DNA of 64,000 bases from Sporotomaculum syntrophicum (GCF_009932395.1 NZ_LSRS01000005.1:417390-481389), one strand, 5' to 3'. Positions 16,030-26,300 are shown, counted from the first letter of the stretch. Program-made: numbers and translations. Notes: generated by a model not told the origin, from the letters alone.

Positions 16030-17322
16030 CTAAACTAGCTCTTTAAATACCGCGCGGGCAGCCTTGATGGTCTGGTCAATTTGCTCATCACTATGAGCCA
16101 GGGACATAAAAGCGGCTTCAAATTGGGAGGGGGCCAGGTAAACCCCTTTTTGCAGCATGCCCGCAAAAAACCGGGCGAACTGTTTGGTGTCGGAACGGGT
16201 AGCTGAATCGTAATCAGTTACCGGCTGGTTCGTAAAAAACGTGCAGAACATGGAGCCCACCCGGTTGAAGGTCAGCTCCAGTCCGGCTTCTGCTGCCGCT
16301 TGCCGTAAGCCCTGCTCCAGGCGTGCGGACTTTTGCTCCAGGGTCTCATAAACACCTGGCCGGCGTAGCAGCTGTAAGGTGGCGATACCGGCCGTTACTG
16401 CCAGCGGGTTGCCGGACAGAGTGCCCGCCTGGTAGACCGGTCCCGCCGGGGCTACCGCGTACATGATTTCCTTTTTACCGGCATAAGCGCCCACGGGCAA
16501 CCCCCCGCCGATGATTTTGCCCAGGGTGGTGAGGTCAGGCTCCACGTCATAAAGCACTTGGGCGCCGCCGTAGGCCACGCGAAAACCGGTCATGACCTCA
16601 TCGATAATGAGCAGGGACCCATATTGCGCGGTTAATTCTCGCAAGCCCGCCAAAAAACCGGGCGCAGGCGGAACAACTCCCATATTACCGGCCACCGGCT
16701 CGACGATAATCGCGGCAATATCTTCGCCTGCCCGGCGGAAAATTTCCTGCACTATGTCCAGGTCGTTATAAGGCGCGATAATCGTGTGTTCAGCAGTGCT
16801 CGCGGGAACGCCCGGGCTGGTGGGTACGCCCAGGGTTAAAGCGCCGGAGCCTGCTTGAATCAGAAGGAAGTCGGCATGCCCGTGATAGCACCCGGCAAAT
16901 TTAATGATTTTATTGCGTCTGGTGTAACCCCTAGCTAGCCTGATAGCGCTCATAGTCGCCTCGGTGCCCGAGTTAACCAGCCTGACCATATCCACAGACG
17001 GCATGGCTTCCACAATCATTTTGGCCAGCAGAGTTTCCAGCTCAGTGGGTGCACCGAAACTAGTACCTTTCTCCAGACAATTGTGAAGCGCTTTAACCAC
17101 CTCAGGATGCCGGTGGCCAAGCACAAGTGGTCCCCAGGAGCCCACGTAGTCTATGTAGGTATTGCCGTCCACATCGGTGAGCAGGGCCCCCTCGCCTTTG
17201 GCGATGAATACCGGCTTGCCTCCTACCGCTTGGAAGGCGCGTACCGGGCTATTGACGCCGCCGGGAATATAATTGACGGCCTCTGTAAATAACTGGGCTG
17301 ATTTGGTAAACCCGTTGTGCAC
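16030..17322 (-). CDS. hemL: Glutamate-1-semialdehyde 2,1-aminomutase
   Basis: The 430-residue PLP enzyme makes 5-aminolevulinate from glutamate-1-semialdehyde in the C5 pathway. The start [19 protein letters not shown] is typical, the cofactor-binding region has [32 protein letters not shown] is present, and the PLP lysine lies in [16 protein letters not shown]. Length is normal. It is the last gene of the haem cluster, 13 bases after ahbB. Confidence 0.95.
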   Translation of the reverse strand: MHNGFTKSAQLFTEAVNYIPGGVNSPVRAFQAVGGKPVFIAKGEGALLTDVDGNTYIDYVGSWGPLVLGHRHPEVVKALHNCLEKGTSFGAPTELETLLAKMIVEAMPSVDMVRLVNSGTEATMSAIRLARGYTRRNKIIKFAGCYHGHADFLLIQAGSGALTLGVPTSPGVPASTAEHTIIAPYNDLDIVQEIFRRAGEDIAAIIVEPVAGNMGVVPPAPGFLAGLRELTAQYGSLLIIDEVMTGFRVAYGGAQVLYDVEPDLTTLGKIIGGGLPVGAYAGKKEIMYAVAPAGPVYQAGTLSGNPLAVTAGIATLQLLRRPGVYETLEQKSARLEQGLRQAAAEAGLELTFNRVGSMFCTFFTNQPVTDYDSATRSDTKQFARFFAGMLQKGVYLAPSQFEAAFMSLAHSDEQIDQTIKAARAVFKELV

Positions 17323-17335
17323 TTAAATCACCACC

Positions 17336-17806
17336 CTAATCAACAAAATATTGCATGCTGCTCTTTTTTAACTCTGTGGTGCTAAAAAGCAGCATATAAT
17401 TGGGTATACCAATTTTTTCGGCCATCACAGCAGCCAGCTCCTCACACTGCTCTTGGGTTTGCCCGTGAATAACAGTAAACAGGTTGTAAGGCCAGCCGGA
17501 CTGCCGGGACCTCTGGTAACAATGGGTCACTTCGGCCATCCCAGCCAACAGCCGGCCGGTATCTGCGGCCAGCTCGTCGGGTACGTCCCATACCACCATG
17601 GCGTTGGCGGTGTAGCCCAGCTTCTGGTGGTGCATGGCCGCCCCGAAACGGCGAATCAGGCCACTGGTGATCATCTCATTTATTTTAGCCATTAACTCAT
17701 CTTCCGATAAGCTCAGCTTTTTAGCCAGCGCAAGGTAAGGTCTGACCACCAGTGGCAGTCCCTGCTGTAGTTCCCTGATAATTTGTTTTTCCAGTTCAGT
17801 CAGCAT
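17336..17806 (-). CDS. ahbB: Sirohaem decarboxylase subunit AhbB (Lrp/AsnC-like)
   Basis: About 156 residues with an N-terminal helix-turn-helix-like domain (LSEDELMAKINEMITSGLIRRFG) and an AsnC-type ligand domain containing HCYQRSRQSGWPYNLFTVIHG, the AhbB/NirH-type signature. With AhbA it removes two acetate carboxyls of sirohaem to give 12,18-didecarboxysirohaem. The chosen ATG (17806) follows GAGGTG and overlaps the end of ahbA by 11 bases, so the two subunits are translationally coupled. It is not expected to bind DNA despite the fold. Confidence 0.9.
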   Translation of the reverse strand: MLTELEKQIIRELQQGLPLVVRPYLALAKKLSLSEDELMAKINEMITSGLIRRFGAAMHHQKLGYTANAMVVWDVPDELAADTGRLLAGMAEVTHCYQRSRQSGWPYNLFTVIHGQTQEQCEELAAVMAEKIGIPNYMLLFSTTELKKSSMQYFVD

Positions 17807-18269
17807 GCTGCACCTCGGACAGGTTGAAATTAACACGTACTTTGAAAATATTAATGGCCGGCAGAATAAGTATATCCGTCAAACCGGTTTTTTGTTTAAT
17901 TTCAGTTAAGATTTCTTTGATGTGCTGTTCCGACGGGGCCAGTAAGGTAAACCACATGTTATAGTGGTGATTGCGCAGATAATTGTGGGTAATACCCGGA
18001 TAACTGTTGACTATTGAGGCTACCCGGTCAATATCCGCTTCGGCTACCTGCAGGGCGCACAGGGTACCGGTATAGCCTACTTTACGGGAATCAAACAGCG
18101 CGCCCAGCCTCCGGATGATGCCCTTCTGCTGAAGCCGGGCGATGCGCTTCAGCACCTCCTGCTCGCTGATGCCCAGTTGTTTCCCAATCTCCGCAAAAGG
18201 ACGCGGCACCACCGGGAAATTGGATTGGATGAGGTGCAGTAGTTGTTTATCGGTTTGCTCAACACTCAT
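17796..18269 (-). CDS. ahbA: Sirohaem decarboxylase subunit AhbA (Lrp/AsnC-like)
   Basis: 157 residues. FPVVPRPFAEIGKQLGISEQEVL and GIIRRLGALFDSRKVGYTG lead into YPGITHNYLRNHHYNMWFTLLAPS, the AhbA/NirD-type pattern with the conserved His/Tyr group. It forms the heteromeric decarboxylase with AhbB, whose gene overlaps its 3' end. It lies three bases after the radical-SAM gene ahbD. Confidence 0.9.
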   Translation of the reverse strand: MSVEQTDKQLLHLIQSNFPVVPRPFAEIGKQLGISEQEVLKRIARLQQKGIIRRLGALFDSRKVGYTGTLCALQVAEADIDRVASIVNSYPGITHNYLRNHHYNMWFTLLAPSEQHIKEILTEIKQKTGLTDILILPAINIFKVRVNFNLSEVQHAD

Positions 18270-18272
18270 GGG

Positions 18273-19265
18273 CTAGTATCCCTTTCTTCCATGATAAAGA
18301 CACCAGGGCTCCTCGGCCATGTAATCACCGTGGTAATAATATGCCCTGGCCCGGCAACCGCCGCAGATTTTGGTGAACTGGCAGGTGCCGCAGCTACCGC
18401 TGTATTCCATGGTGCGCAGCTTTTGCAGCACTTCGCTGTTACGCCAGATTTCCTTAAACCCGGTCTCGCGCACATTGCCCAGGGGTATATTAAGGTAAGC
18501 GCAAGGCTGTACATCACCCCGGGGGCTGATGATACAGTAAGCCGTTCCGGCCAGGCAGCCGCGGCTAAAACGCATATCCACTCCCATTTGCCTGGCGATG
18601 CGCATGAACTGAGGCGCACAGGTAGGTTTGAGCTCGATATCCACCTGGCCCTGCTTAACGATAATCCGCCTCAGTAAGTCTTCATATTGCTCGGCGCGCA
18701 GTGTTTCTGCTTCAATGTTTACCGCCCGGCCGGTGGGTACCATGAAAAAGATGTGGTGGCCCCGGGCACCCAGGCCGACGGACAAGTCGGTGATGGCTTC
18801 TATGTCACTACTGTTCCAGTCCATTACCGTGGTGTGGATCTGGAAGGGCAGCTCGGCCTTCTGGCAGGCCAGTATACCGCCCACCGCTCCCCGCCAGGCA
18901 CCGTTTACGCCCCGGAAATCATCATGCTTGGCCGGATTGGTGCTGTCAAGGCTGATTCCCACTGCCATCGCACCCGATGCTTTTAGCCGGGCGGCTGCCT
19001 CCGGAGTAAGCAGCGTGCCGTTGGAACCCAGCACAGGACGCAGCCCGGCGCCGGCGGCGTATTCGACCAGCTCGTAAATATCGTCCCGCATCAGCGGCTC
19101 GCCGCCACTGAAAATCATGATTTTAAAACCTGCACCGGCTATCTCGTAAATCAGCTTTTTACCCTCTTCAGTATTAAGCTCTTCCTCTGCCCGGGCACCC
19201 GAGTCCCGGTAGCAGTGCTTGCAGTACAGGTTGCAGGCGTTGGTGGTGTTCCATGATACCAGCAT
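18273..19265 (-). CDS. ahbD: Radical SAM haem synthase AhbD (NirJ2-like)
   Basis: The 330-residue radical SAM protein has CNLYCKHCYRD (CxxxCxxC cluster) in WNTTNACNLYCKHCY, the glycine-rich SAM loop FSGGEPL, and a C-terminal SPASM-type cysteine set (CLAGTAYCIISPRGDVQPC, CGTCQFTKICGGCRARAYY, then a late Cys). In the Ahb route AhbD turns the two propionates of Fe-coproporphyrin III into vinyls, giving haem b. Distinguishing AhbD from AhbC rests on its short N-terminus and resemblance to NirJ2-type proteins. It sits between hemB and ahbA. Confidence 0.83.
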   Translation of the reverse strand: MLVSWNTTNACNLYCKHCYRDSGARAEEELNTEEGKKLIYEIAGAGFKIMIFSGGEPLMRDDIYELVEYAAGAGLRPVLGSNGTLLTPEAAARLKASGAMAVGISLDSTNPAKHDDFRGVNGAWRGAVGGILACQKAELPFQIHTTVMDWNSSDIEAITDLSVGLGARGHHIFFMVPTGRAVNIEAETLRAEQYEDLLRRIIVKQGQVDIELKPTCAPQFMRIARQMGVDMRFSRGCLAGTAYCIISPRGDVQPCAYLNIPLGNVRETGFKEIWRNSEVLQKLRTMEYSGSCGTCQFTKICGGCRARAYYYHGDYMAEEPWCLYHGRKGY

Positions 19266-19298
19266 AGCTGCTTTGTTCCTTTCTATTTAAAACTTGTT

Positions 19299-20279
19299 TT
19301 AAACTTCTTCGTTTAACCAGCGCACGACGTCCAGTGCATGGTAAGTAATAATGATATCAGCCCCCGCCCTTTTCATGCCGGTGAGCAATTCCAGGGTGGT
19401 TTTGCGTTCATCGATCCAGCCCAGCTGGGCCGCGGCCTTCAACATCGCATATTCTCCACTGACGTTGTAAACCGCTAGCGGGCCGTCAAAGTTTTCCCGC
19501 ACTGACGCGACTACATCAAGGTAAGCCATGGCTGGCTTAACGATTAGCATGTCTGCTCCCTCGGCGATATCCTGCTCGACTTCCCGCAGGGCTTCCCTTA
19601 TATTGGGCGGGTCCATTTGGTAGGATTTACGGTCGCCGAATTGTGGGGCTGAGCCGGCTGCTTCCCGGAAGGGCCCGTAAAAGGCAGAAGCGTATTTAAC
19701 GCTGTAAGACATGATTGGGGTGTCTGTAAACCCAGCGCTGTCAAGAGATTCGCGAATAGCCCGCACCCGCCCGTCCATCATATCCGAAGGGGCGATGATG
19801 TCCGCCCCGCTTCGGGCGTGGGAAACCGCGGTGCGGGCTAGAAGCTCCAGGGTGGGGTCGTTTAAAACCTTGCCCTCCTGAACAACACCGCAGTGTCCGT
19901 GGTCGGTGTACTCGCACAGGCAAACATCAGTGATTACCAGTAAATCAGGGTATTTATCTTTAACTATACTAACAGTCTGCTGAATAATTCCGTCGTCAGC
20001 ATAAGCACCGCTGCCGACAGCATCCTTGCTATCCGGGATACCGAAAAGCAGTATACCCGGGATGCCCAGGGATTGCACCAGGGCAACCTCGGCCAGCAGC
20101 CGGTCGATGGATAATCTATAAATGCCGGGCATCGATTCGATAGGTTCCTGCACATCCCGGCCGCAGGTAACAAATATAGGATATATCAAGTCATCCACAC
20201 GCAGGTAGTTTTCCCTGACTAGCCGCCGCATAGTAGCGCTGGATCGCAGGCGGCGCGGCCTGGCAACTGGAAAATACAT
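19299..20279 (-). CDS. hemB: Delta-aminolevulinic acid dehydratase (porphobilinogen synthase)
   Basis: The 326-residue protein is full length. It has the zinc-type cysteine motif [30 protein letters not shown] with the first active-site lysine and [15 protein letters not shown] with the second. It condenses two 5-aminolevulinate molecules to porphobilinogen. It lies between ahbC and ahbD on the same strand. Confidence 0.95.
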   Translation of the reverse strand: MYFPVARPRRLRSSATMRRLVRENYLRVDDLIYPIFVTCGRDVQEPIESMPGIYRLSIDRLLAEVALVQSLGIPGILLFGIPDSKDAVGSGAYADDGIIQQTVSIVKDKYPDLLVITDVCLCEYTDHGHCGVVQEGKVLNDPTLELLARTAVSHARSGADIIAPSDMMDGRVRAIRESLDSAGFTDTPIMSYSVKYASAFYGPFREAAGSAPQFGDRKSYQMDPPNIREALREVEQDIAEGADMLIVKPAMAYLDVVASVRENFDGPLAVYNVSGEYAMLKAAAQLGWIDERKTTLELLTGMKRAGADIIITYHALDVVRWLNEEV

Positions 20280-20363
20280 AGGCTACCTCCTAACTAAAGG
20301 CGTTATAAAGCAATAAGATCTTTTCCCGACCAATGCAGGGCAAGATGCTGTGCAGTCACAGTG

Positions 20364-21542
20364 CTATTCAGCTAGCAAAATCTCCTGATCCGATAGGTAA
20401 CAGGCGGGATCGGACGCCCAGAAATCTCCGTGCACCGCCTCAGCCCGGGTTCTGAAGTTGCCGTTGCACATATTTAGATAGCGGCACCGGGCGCAGCGCC
20501 CCGTAAGCAGCGGTTTACGATCCTTTAACCCTTGCAGGACCGGGTTATCTGCGTTTTGCCAGATCTCCCCGAAGGACTGGTCTCGGATATTGCCCAGCAG
20601 GTGCTGGCGGGTAAACTGATCGGGGTATACATTGCCGGACCAGTCCACCGCCCCTATGGCTATGCCCGTACGGTTGCCGCCGTTGGCGATGAGCAGCAGG
20701 CGAACCTGCTCGGCCCGGTCCGGCTCGGTTTGCAGCAGTGACAGGTAGATATAAATGCCGTCGGCATGGTTGTCCACCGTCAGGATCTCTTTGTTTAAGC
20801 CGCGGTGGTGATAATCGAGGGTACGATCCATGATCAAGTCCATGGCCTGCCGGGTTTGGGCGTGGCTTACGTCTTCGTTAATCATTTTACTACCCCGTCC
20901 GCTGTATACCAGGTGGTAAAAACATACCCGTGGTATATCTTCATCCTCGATCAATTTAAAGATCGCCGGCAGCTGGTCGAGGTTGTGGCGGTTAATGGTA
21001 AACCGCAAGCCCACCCGCTGGCCGATGGACCGGCAGGCGCGGATGCCGTTTAAAGCTGCCTCGAAGGCTCCCTGGCGGCCCCGGAATCGGTCGTTATTGT
21101 CACCGATGCCGTCCAAGCTGATGCCCACGTAGCTGACCCCTACCTCCTTGATGCGTTCGGCCATATCAGGTGTGATCAGAGTACCGTTGGTGGATAAGGT
21201 GCAGCGAATGCGGTGCTGGCGGGCATAATCAGCCAGTTCAAAAAAATCAGGGCGTAGCAAAGGTTCGCCACCGGAAAAAAGGATTACCGGAACATGAAAG
21301 GCAGCTAGGTCATCAATGAATTTTTTAGCCTCGGTGGTGGTGAGTTCATTGTCATAGGTTTGATCGGTCGAACTGGAATAGCAGTGACGGCATCTTAAAT
21401 TGCAGGTGCGGGTTGAGTTCCAGACCACCACCGGACCGCGCCCGGTCGTGGTGCCGTCCCGCTGGCTGCCAGCATCATGTTGGTAGCGCAGTGAATCACC
21501 GTAATGTTCTGCTCCGCAAAGCAATCTGCTAACGCTGATCAT
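20364..21542 (-). CDS. ahbC: Radical SAM protein AhbC (NirJ1-like)
   Basis: About 392 residues starting MISVSRLLCGAEHYGDSLRY, the N-terminus typical of NirJ1/AhbC. Radical SAM motif CNLRCRHCYSSS, SAM loop FSGGEPLL, and a C-terminal cluster region ending CARCRYLNMCNGN. In the Ahb route it removes two acetate side chains of didecarboxysirohaem to give Fe-coproporphyrin III. The ATG at 21542 is chosen because GAGGAG lies six bases before it; the longer frame begins in non-coding-looking sequence. The 178-base gap before it may carry a separate promoter. Confidence 0.85.
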   Translation of the reverse strand: MISVSRLLCGAEHYGDSLRYQHDAGSQRDGTTTGRGPVVVWNSTRTCNLRCRHCYSSSTDQTYDNELTTTEAKKFIDDLAAFHVPVILFSGGEPLLRPDFFELADYARQHRIRCTLSTNGTLITPDMAERIKEVGVSYVGISLDGIGDNNDRFRGRQGAFEAALNGIRACRSIGQRVGLRFTINRHNLDQLPAIFKLIEDEDIPRVCFYHLVYSGRGSKMINEDVSHAQTRQAMDLIMDRTLDYHHRGLNKEILTVDNHADGIYIYLSLLQTEPDRAEQVRLLLIANGGNRTGIAIGAVDWSGNVYPDQFTRQHLLGNIRDQSFGEIWQNADNPVLQGLKDRKPLLTGRCARCRYLNMCNGNFRTRAEAVHGDFWASDPACYLSDQEILLAE

Positions 21543-21720
21543 AATTTTCTCCTCTATACAGGGTCGGTTGATAATGCTGTCTGTATATCTTAGTTTATTA
21601 TAAATTAAATTTCCAGTATGAACATGCTGCATGGGTGAATTTATCTTTAAAAGTCTACTTCTCACCTTTCCATGGCTCAGCTGCAAAGCTCAGCCGGTCC
21701 ATTACGGACGGACTAAGTTA

Positions 21721-23256
21721 TTATGCTTGGCCGGAACTGCAATCAGCCAAAATAGCCTGGACCAGGCCGTTAATGGTATACTCCTGCGCTTCAATGTGTA
21801 CAGGAACTCCCAGTGCCCGGGCCGTGGCGGAGGTGATGGGACCAATGCTGGCTACTTTGGCACTGCCCACCAGTTGGGCCGGGTTTGCTGTATCCAGCAA
21901 AGAGACAAAATTGCGCACCGTGGAGGAACTGGTAAAGGTGATTAAATCAATAGCCCCTTTAGCCATAGAGTCACGGATGGCCGCGGCATCGCCGGTACCG
22001 AGCACAGTGCGGTAGGCTGTTACTTCATCCACTCGGGCGCCCAGACTGATCAGCGCCTCGGGCAGTATTTTTCTGGCTATATCTGCCCGGGGCAACAATA
22101 CCCGGTCGCCTGTCGTTAATTGCTCCTGCAGCCCCTCGACAATGGCCTCGGCCCGGAATTCCGTGGGTATGTATGTCACTTGCAGGGCCATTTTTTGCAG
22201 CGCTTGACCTGTTTGAGGTCCAATAGCACAAATTTTAAGGCCTGCTAAAACGCGGATATCTTTGTTTAACCGGCGCAGGGTATCAAAGAAGTGGGATACC
22301 CCATTGACGCTGGTAAAAATAAGCCAGTTATATGAGGATAAGCGGGCTATGGCCTGTTCCAAGGGCGAGTTGTCTTCGGGCGGAACGATGGCGATGGTGG
22401 GAAACTCCACCGGCTCACCGCCCAATCCCTCAATTACCCCGGCTAAGCTGCTGGCCTGCTCACGGGAGCGGGTGATCAGTACCCTTTTGCCGAATAGAGG
22501 CTTATTTTCAAACCAACTCAATTTATCTCGTAGCTGTACCACTTCACCCACGATGATAATGGCTGGGTTTTTGAAATTTTGCTCACTTGCAAGGCGGGCG
22601 ATATTGTTCAGACGTCCTACCAGGGTTTTTTGTTCCGGGCGGGTGCCCCAGTGGATCAGTGCTGCCGGGGTTTCAGGAGCCCTGCCGTGCTCAATTAACT
22701 TTTGGGTGATGTTTGGTAAATTGCTCATGCCCATTAAAAATATTAAGGTGCCCACCCCGGTGGCGATTTTTGACCACTGGATACTGGAGGTTTCCTTGCC
22801 GGGGTCTTCGTTGCCAGTGATAATGGCCAAGGTGGAGGTAAAGTCCCGGTGGGTCACCGGAATGCCCGCGTAAGCCGGTACAGCAATGGCTGAGGTGACC
22901 CCGGGAACTATTTCAAAGGGGATCCCGTGGCGGGCTAGCGCTTCGGCCTCCTCGCCGCCCCGGCCAAAAACAAAGGGATCGCCACCCTTTAAGCGCGCTA
23001 CGGTTAGGCCTTGCCGGGCTTTATCTACAAGCAGCCGGTTGATTTCCCCCTGCTTCAGAGTATGCCGATCGGGTAATTTACCGACATAAATGCATTCGGA
23101 GTCCGGGCGGCGCTGTTTGAGTAGCCGTCGCCCGGCCAGCCGGTCATAGACAATTACGTCAGCCTTTTTAAGGCACTCCAGCCCTTTAACCGTAAGCAGT
23201 CCCGGATCGCCCGGGCCGGCACCGATTAAGTATACGGTTCCCTTGTTATTTGTCAT
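21721..23256 (-). CDS. cobA-hemD: Fused uroporphyrinogen-III methyltransferase / uroporphyrinogen-III synthase
   Basis: 511 residues. The first 245 are a CobA-type SAM methyltransferase (YLIGAGPGDPGLLTVKGLE, YDRLA, RLKGGDPFVFGRGGEE, VPGVTSAIAVPAYAGIPVTHR). The remainder is HemD (GKRVLITRSREQ, WLIFTSVNGV, LKICAIGPQTGQAL, TFTSSSTVRNF). It thus closes the tetrapyrrole ring and starts the branch to precorrin-2 and sirohaem. Such fusions are common in clostridia. It overlaps hemC by 11 bases. Confidence 0.95.
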   Translation of the reverse strand: MTNNKGTVYLIGAGPGDPGLLTVKGLECLKKADVIVYDRLAGRRLLKQRRPDSECIYVGKLPDRHTLKQGEINRLLVDKARQGLTVARLKGGDPFVFGRGGEEAEALARHGIPFEIVPGVTSAIAVPAYAGIPVTHRDFTSTLAIITGNEDPGKETSSIQWSKIATGVGTLIFLMGMSNLPNITQKLIEHGRAPETPAALIHWGTRPEQKTLVGRLNNIARLASEQNFKNPAIIIVGEVVQLRDKLSWFENKPLFGKRVLITRSREQASSLAGVIEGLGGEPVEFPTIAIVPPEDNSPLEQAIARLSSYNWLIFTSVNGVSHFFDTLRRLNKDIRVLAGLKICAIGPQTGQALQKMALQVTYIPTEFRAEAIVEGLQEQLTTGDRVLLPRADIARKILPEALISLGARVDEVTAYRTVLGTGDAAAIRDSMAKGAIDLITFTSSSTVRNFVSLLDTANPAQLVGSAKVASIGPITSATARALGVPVHIEAQEYTINGLVQAILADCSSGQA

Positions 23257-24190
23257 ATCTTCCGAACTCCTGTCTGGCCTGATGTAATATCTTTTCCGCC
23301 CCGTGGTCGATCAGTACTTCTGCCAGCCGGATGCCTAACTGCTTGGCATTGACCGCCGATCCTGTTATGCTGTGACGCAGCATAGTTTGGCCGTGCAGAT
23401 CAAACACTGTCCCGGTCAGGGTAAGCAACTCACCCTCAACCTGGCTGTAAGCGCCGATGGGAACTTGGCAGCCCCCTTCCAGTCTCTGCATAAAAGCCCG
23501 CTCCGCTGCAATGGCGGTCCGAGAAGGGCGGTGGTCCAGGTGGGCGAGCATAGCACGGGTGGCGGTGTCCGTGCTGGTTAGCTCCACACCCAGTGAACCC
23601 TGTCCCACAGCCGGGAGGCATATGTCAAAGGGAATTAACTGGGTAATCAGTTCTTCGAAACCCAGGCGCTTGATACCGGCATAAGCAAGCACCAGGGCAT
23701 CAAGCTCCAGCTCCTTGAATTTGCGCAGCCGGGTATTTAAGTTGCCGCGGATATCCACCATTTGCAGGTCCGGCCGGTAATGCAGCAGCTGGGCGCGGCG
23801 CCGCAGGCTACTGGTACCGACACGGGCTCCCTTTTTTAAATCCGCCAGCTGCAGGTTATTGCGGGAGATTAAAACATCACCCGGGTATTCCCGTTCGCAA
23901 ACTGCGCCAATATCCAGACCCTCGGGCAGCTGGGTGGGCAGGTCCTTCATGCTGTGCACAGCCATATGAATTGTGCCGTTTAATAGCGCTGCCTCCAGTT
24001 CTTTAGTAAACAGGCCTTTGTCTCCGATTTTAGCCAACGCTACATCTAAAATGTTGTCGCCTTTTGTTTTGATGCCTTTAATTTGAAAACTGCGGTCCGG
24101 GTAAGCCTGTTGAAGCGCCTCCGCCACCCAGGAGGCCTGCCACATGGCAAGGTCGCTGTCCCGGGACCCAATTATGACTTGGTTAACCAT
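23246..24190 (-). CDS. hemC: Hydroxymethylbilane synthase (porphobilinogen deaminase)
   Basis: 314 residues with IIGSRDSDLAMWQASWV, KTKGDNILD, FTKELEAALL, HSMKDLP and GTSSLRRRAQ. The dipyrromethane-binding cysteine is in RLEGGCQVPIGAYS. Length and motifs are normal. It joins four porphobilinogens into hydroxymethylbilane, the substrate of the HemD domain encoded just downstream. Confidence 0.96.
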   Translation of the reverse strand: MVNQVIIGSRDSDLAMWQASWVAEALQQAYPDRSFQIKGIKTKGDNILDVALAKIGDKGLFTKELEAALLNGTIHMAVHSMKDLPTQLPEGLDIGAVCEREYPGDVLISRNNLQLADLKKGARVGTSSLRRRAQLLHYRPDLQMVDIRGNLNTRLRKFKELELDALVLAYAGIKRLGFEELITQLIPFDICLPAVGQGSLGVELTSTDTATRAMLAHLDHRPSRTAIAAERAFMQRLEGGCQVPIGAYSQVEGELLTLTGTVFDLHGQTMLRHSITGSAVNAKQLGIRLAEVLIDHGAEKILHQARQEFGRYDK

Positions 24191-24288
24191 AACAGCCTCC
24201 GATACCTACAGGTAGATAGTTAATAAAATTTCGGGTGTGGCTGATTGTTAAGCCCGCACCCGATACTGAACAAACTTAATTTAAATAA

Positions 24289-25629
24289 TTAATGCCGGCC
24301 TGCTGCCTTGGGCTGCTCCTTTGCCTGCAACGGCTGCGGGATTGCCGGCCTGCCTGCCTGCTCCAGGTCTTCCAGGTCGAATAATCTTTCCACAGCCTCC
24401 TGGTAAACCGGACCTTTCCCTGTCATGGCAAATTCCTTTAGCTTTGTAATGGGTGTGTGCAACAGTTGGCTAACAATGGTATTGGCCATGGTCTCAATAA
24501 CTTTGCGGTCATGTACAGATAAAGCACCAAGTTTACCCAGAGCCCGGTCCAGTTCCTGCTGTTTAACGGCCTCGCCCTGTTTTTTCAGCGCGGTAATAGT
24601 AGGCACGACATACTGTTCCCCTTGCCAGCGGGCAAACTCCTCCACCTTGTCGTCGATGATGGCGTCCGCCAGGAGAGCAGCCCGTTTGCGTTCCATGAGG
24701 TTATTGTCCACCACATTTTGCAAGTCGTCGATATCGTAAAGCTTAACACCTGGCAGGCTGCCCACTTCCGGGTCAATATCCCGGGGTACCGCTATGTCAA
24801 TGAACATAATGGCTTTGCCGGGTTTGTGGACCAGCAGCTTTTGCACTTCAGGCGCCCGAACTACATAGTGGGTAGCGGCGGTACAGCTGATTACAATATC
24901 GGCCGCCTTCAGGTAATGCGGCAGTTCTTTGAATTTTATCGCCCGGCCGCCGAACTGGCCGGCCAGGTAAGCGGCTTGGTGGTAGGAGCGATTGGATACA
25001 ATCACTCCGGAAACGCCGTTGGCTACCAGGTGCCTGGCGGTTAATTCACCCATCTTGCCGGCCCCGATAATCAGCACCGAGCGACCGGTAAGGTCCTGAA
25101 AAATTTTTTTGGCCAGTTCCACCGCAGCATAACTGATGGAAACGGCATGTCGGTCGATGCCCGTTTCGGTACGGGCTCGCTTGCCCACCGTAAGGGCATG
25201 TCTAAATAATGTATTAATTACTTTATCGGTGGCTTGAAATTTCTGCGCTAGCTGGAAAGCTGTTCTTACCTGGCCTAGAATCTGGGTTTCGCCCAGTAGC
25301 ATGGAATCTAGGCCTGCCGCCACCCTGAACAGTTGCCGGGCGGTTTTATGCTGAGCGGATGTATAAGTGTACTTTTTAATCAAAGCCGGCTCTACACCCG
25401 ACTTACGTTGCAAAAACATGCGGATAGTTTCTAGACCGCTTTCCACATCGGTGACATGTGCATATATTTCCGTGCGGTTGCAGGTGGAAATAATTACGCA
25501 GCCCAAAACAACCGGGTAGTTAAGCAGCCTGGCCAGGGCGTCCGGGAGGGCATTGTCTGAAAAAGAAAGTTTTTCTCTGATTTCCACCGGAGCAGTTTTA
25601 TGATTGACACCGATCGAAATGACAAACAT
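24289..25629 (-). CDS. hemA: Glutamyl-tRNA reductase
   Basis: About 446 residues starting MFVISIGVNHKTAPVEIREKL. The catalytic cysteine is in IISTCNRTEIYA, LLGETQILGQV is present, the NADPH site is VLIIGAGKMGELTARHL and a C-terminal dimerisation helix follows. It performs the first committed C5-pathway step. The ATG at 25629 is chosen for homology; it overlaps the end of sirC by about 32 bases, so its ribosome-binding site AAAGGAG is inside sirC. Confidence 0.95.
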   Translation of the reverse strand: MFVISIGVNHKTAPVEIREKLSFSDNALPDALARLLNYPVVLGCVIISTCNRTEIYAHVTDVESGLETIRMFLQRKSGVEPALIKKYTYTSAQHKTARQLFRVAAGLDSMLLGETQILGQVRTAFQLAQKFQATDKVINTLFRHALTVGKRARTETGIDRHAVSISYAAVELAKKIFQDLTGRSVLIIGAGKMGELTARHLVANGVSGVIVSNRSYHQAAYLAGQFGGRAIKFKELPHYLKAADIVISCTAATHYVVRAPEVQKLLVHKPGKAIMFIDIAVPRDIDPEVGSLPGVKLYDIDDLQNVVDNNLMERKRAALLADAIIDDKVEEFARWQGEQYVVPTITALKKQGEAVKQQELDRALGKLGALSVHDRKVIETMANTIVSQLLHTPITKLKEFAMTGKGPVYQEAVERLFDLEDLEQAGRPAIPQPLQAKEQPKAAGRH

Positions 25630-26242
25630 GGTTGACCCGCTCCTTTGCCTGCTCAAGCTTCCCCTGTTTAACTAATATATATGTAGTTTCGTCCACTAAA
25701 TTCTTCAAGATCTGCTCTCTTTGGACGGGATCCGCCACCTGTGCATGAACCTGTTTGCGTACCGAGCCGAGATAGTCGTTAAATTCAGCGAAAGCCGGCC
25801 CAAATTCCAGCTCCAGGCTGCGGCGGATCATTTTTGCCAGCCGGGGACTGTTGCCTCCAGTGGAAATCGCCAGCTTGAGAGAACGCCGGTGCACTACGGA
25901 GGGGACAAAAAAATTACATCGTGGCGGGTCATCCACTACGTTAACTAGAATATTGCGCTTCAGACAATCGCCGGCCACGGCATGGTTGACAGTATCATCG
26001 TTCGTGGCGCTGATCACCAGGAAAGTATTGATTAAGTCACCGGTTTGATAATAACCGCAACGATGGTTAATCAAGCCGCGTTCGGCCATATTTTGCAGAC
26101 CTATGGTTAACTGGGGACTGACCACATGAATTTGGGCGCCGCAGCGGGCCAGGGCTTGCACCTTGCGCTCAGCTACTTTACCGCCGCCCACCACCAGACA
26201 TTTTTTATCTTGAAGCTTGAGGAAGATAGGGTAAAGTTCCAT
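25598..26242 (-). CDS. sirC: Precorrin-2 dehydrogenase / sirohydrochlorin ferrochelatase (SirC/CysG N-terminal type)
   Basis: 214 residues: MELYPIFLKLQDKKCLVVGGGKVAERKV gives the NAD-binding Rossmann fold, then the family segment NVVDDPPRCNFFVPSVV and IRRSLELEFGP. It oxidises precorrin-2 to sirohydrochlorin and, as in Met8p, may also insert iron; no separate ferrochelatase is seen in the cluster. It is the first haem gene behind the polyprenyl synthase. Confidence 0.88.
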   Translation of the reverse strand: MELYPIFLKLQDKKCLVVGGGKVAERKVQALARCGAQIHVVSPQLTIGLQNMAERGLINHRCGYYQTGDLINTFLVISATNDDTVNHAVAGDCLKRNILVNVVDDPPRCNFFVPSVVHRRSLKLAISTGGNSPRLAKMIRRSLELEFGPAFAEFNDYLGSVRKQVHAQVADPVQREQILKNLVDETTYILVKQGKLEQAKERVNHVCHFDRCQS

Positions 26243-26300
26243 ATATATATATACGCTCCAGGTGAATCTTTACTTAACACTAAACCATACTGTTTTCGGA

